From assembly GCF_903772925.1 (NCBI RefSeq), contig NZ_LR812090.1, positions 3,432,599 through 3,496,598 of the forward strand: a stretch of 64,000 nucleotides of DNA, given 5' to 3'. The notes under the pieces were generated by a model, which did no database searches, was not told the origin of the DNA, and worked only from the letters and a program-made list of their open reading frames with translations. Source of the DNA: Alteromonas macleodii (GTDB lineage: Bacteria > Pseudomonadota > Gammaproteobacteria > Enterobacterales > Alteromonadaceae). Both the position numbers and the translations under genes were made by a program. Positions 63,089 through 64,000 of the stretch are shown here, one piece after another (positions within the stretch are counted from its first letter, which is position 1; each line of letters opens with the position of its first letter).

Positions 63089-63124
63089 GTAAAAGAAAAA
63101 TATGAAGGCAAAGTAAGGTCTATC

Positions 63125-63574
63125 ATGAGTAAAATAAAACAAATCAAGAAAGGGTACGCAGCTCTTCTTGCAATAGCTATAGCTTGCTTAAGCTTCTCTG
63201 CATTTGCCGAACAGAAGAAAACGCTTGGTGAATGGGATGTACACTATATGGTAGTAAGTACGCCTTTTTTAACGCCTGAAGTTGCAGCTAATTACGGCAT
63301 TGTAAGAAGCAAGTTTAACGCGCTGGTCAACATTTCCGTACTCGACAAAGTTTCAGGTGAAGCGCAGCGTGCAGATGTGACAGGTACGGCAAAGAACCTC
63401 TTAGGCAATGCTCGCAAACTTACCTTCAAGAAAGTGGAAGAAGGCGATGCCATTTATTATCTCGCCGTACTACCGTTTCGCGATCAAGAAACGTTCAGGT
63501 TTGAAATAGACGTACAAAAGGGTGCGAGTAAACAGACGCTAAAATTCCAACAAAAAATGTATGTGGATGAATAG
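63125..63574 (+). CDS. DUF4426 periplasmic protein
   Basis: A 149-residue protein with a signal peptide (about 1-27, ending SAFA-EQKK). The mature part GEWDVHYMVVSTPFLTPEVA and YGIVRSKFNALVNISVLD matches DUF4426, a family often found beside yggT/proC/metX in gammaproteobacteria. Start: ATG 63125; the longer frame from 63017 runs through the hairpin and is rejected. Function unknown. Confidence 0.87.
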   Translation: MSKIKQIKKGYAALLAIAIACLSFSAFAEQKKTLGEWDVHYMVVSTPFLTPEVAANYGIVRSKFNALVNISVLDKVSGEAQRADVTGTAKNLLGNARKLTFKKVEEGDAIYYLAVLPFRDQETFRFEIDVQKGASKQTLKFQQKMYVDE

Positions 63575-63918
63575 GCAACTGCAGCTTACATTCTTAAGGC
63601 AATATTGTTTACGCGTTAAACCTTACCAACCTTAGTAATCTGTAACTTCTTTTTACCAAACACAATTTTAATACTCTTAGAGCGAGATAGCCGATAATCG
63701 GTATCTCGCTTTTTTATTGTGTTAAAAAATTGATAACTCCCCTTTACCAATTTGATGCAGTAGTAAATAATCAAGACAACTGGTCGGGCAAGTTGGCTCG
63801 TAAAGATTTAAGCATTAGTTACTGAAGCCTGCTGAAGCGCGATTAAAATCAGATTCTACTTACTTTAATTACTAAACAACATGCTAGATGCCTTCATAGT
63901 AAAAAATAGAGAATAAAT
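63575..63918. other. Intergenic region with terminator before the last gene
   Basis: A 344-bp gap. It contains the terminator at 63681-63715; the rest is AT-rich and should hold the promoter for the gene starting at 63919. Nothing else was recognised. Confidence 0.6.
63681..63715 (+). terminator. Terminator after the DUF4426 gene
   Basis: AGCGAGATA ... TATCTCGCT stem (with an inner CCGA/TCGG stem and one bulged base) followed by TTTTT. Confidence 0.85.
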
Positions 63919-64000
63919 ATGAATACGCCCTCGTCACAGTCTGCACCTCAGACCGCCGCTGCCCATTCTGTAAATACGTCAGAACAGCAGTCACCTTTTT
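63919..64000 (+). CDS. Start of an unidentified protein (cut by window end)
   Basis: An ATG at 63919 opens a frame that runs to the window edge. The 27 visible residues are polar (MNTPSSQSAPQTAAAHSV ...), rich in Ser, Gln and Ala, and show no family signature. No strong ribosome site is seen (AGAGAATAAAT upstream). It cannot be identified from this fragment. Confidence 0.5.
   Translation, partial: MNTPSSQSAPQTAAAHSVNTSEQQSPF

Noticed and set aside
1..64000. CRISPR arrays, tRNA or rRNA genes, intact insertion sequences, prophage genes
   Set aside because: Looked for by eye on both strands. No regularly spaced repeats with unique spacers, no tRNA-like segment and no transposase or integrase frames were seen; short tRNAs could be missed without a covariance search.

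Overview
The window looks like a chromosomal segment from a marine gammaproteobacterium of the Alteromonas group. Supporting signs are the gene order mraZ-rsmH-ftsL-ftsI-murE-murF-mraY-murD-ftsW-murG-murC-ddlB-ftsQ-ftsA-ftsZ-lpxC, a SapC-family protein, a PrsK/PrsR sensor-regulator pair, a very large TonB-dependent receptor next to a polysaccharide-lyase-like lipoprotein, and the cluster pilU-pilT / yggS-proC-yggT. This is judged by reading; no database search was possible. No rRNA, tRNA, CRISPR array, prophage or intact insertion sequence was seen.

Region 1 (1-19400, minus strand) is the division and cell wall (dcw) cluster. It starts at a consensus-like promoter with three 10-bp-spaced MraZ boxes and runs, mostly with 4-11 bp overlaps, through all cytoplasmic Mur ligases, MraY, MurG, the FtsW-FtsI synthase pair, FtsL, FtsQ, FtsA and FtsZ. 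It continues to lpxC, which has its own perfect TTGACA-17-TATAAT promoter, and to the start of an M23 peptidase gene cut by the window edge. Oddities are a terminator-like hairpin inside ftsL, a 12-bp coding repeat in murD and a DNSR instead of DNPR motif in MurE.

Region 2 (19600-32400) is mixed: a small outer-membrane barrel protein, SapC, a secreted M19 dipeptidase (plus strand), a CusCBA-type copper/silver efflux operon with a CopL-like His/Cys-rich protein upstream, an exported alpha/beta hydrolase and a peroxiredoxin-glutaredoxin fusion.

Region 3 (32500-41260) holds regulatory genes: a ParA-type ATPase with a ribbon-helix-helix partner, a periplasmic-TPR diguanylate cyclase, a small degenerate GFA/CENP-V-like protein, the PrsR/PrsK pair and a FabH-like ketoacyl synthase.

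Region 4 (41700-52300) looks like a uronic-acid or polysaccharide uptake locus: a 3-hydroxyisobutyrate-dehydrogenase-family reductase, an ExuT-like MFS transporter, a lipoprotein with four tandem Ig-like repeats and a PL6-like beta-helix, and a TonB-dependent receptor. The PL6-like protein appears to lack the catalytic Lys/Arg/His at their conserved spacing. TTGGTAA motifs precede both transcription units. A collagen-like-stalk lipoprotein faces the receptor gene.

Region 5 (52690-64000) is housekeeping: M48 lipoprotein peptidase, MscS channel, a 59-residue membrane peptide, rsmE, gshB, yqgE, ruvX, a DUF2007/zinc-ribbon protein, pilU, pilT, yggS, proC, yggT, a DUF4426 protein and the start of one more gene cut by the window end.

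The strongest candidates for something undescribed are the apparently non-catalytic PL6-like lipoprotein paired with a TonB receptor, the ParA-RHH cassette beside a diguanylate cyclase, the CusB variant with expanded His repeats and an altered CusF-like site, and the hairpin inside ftsL.
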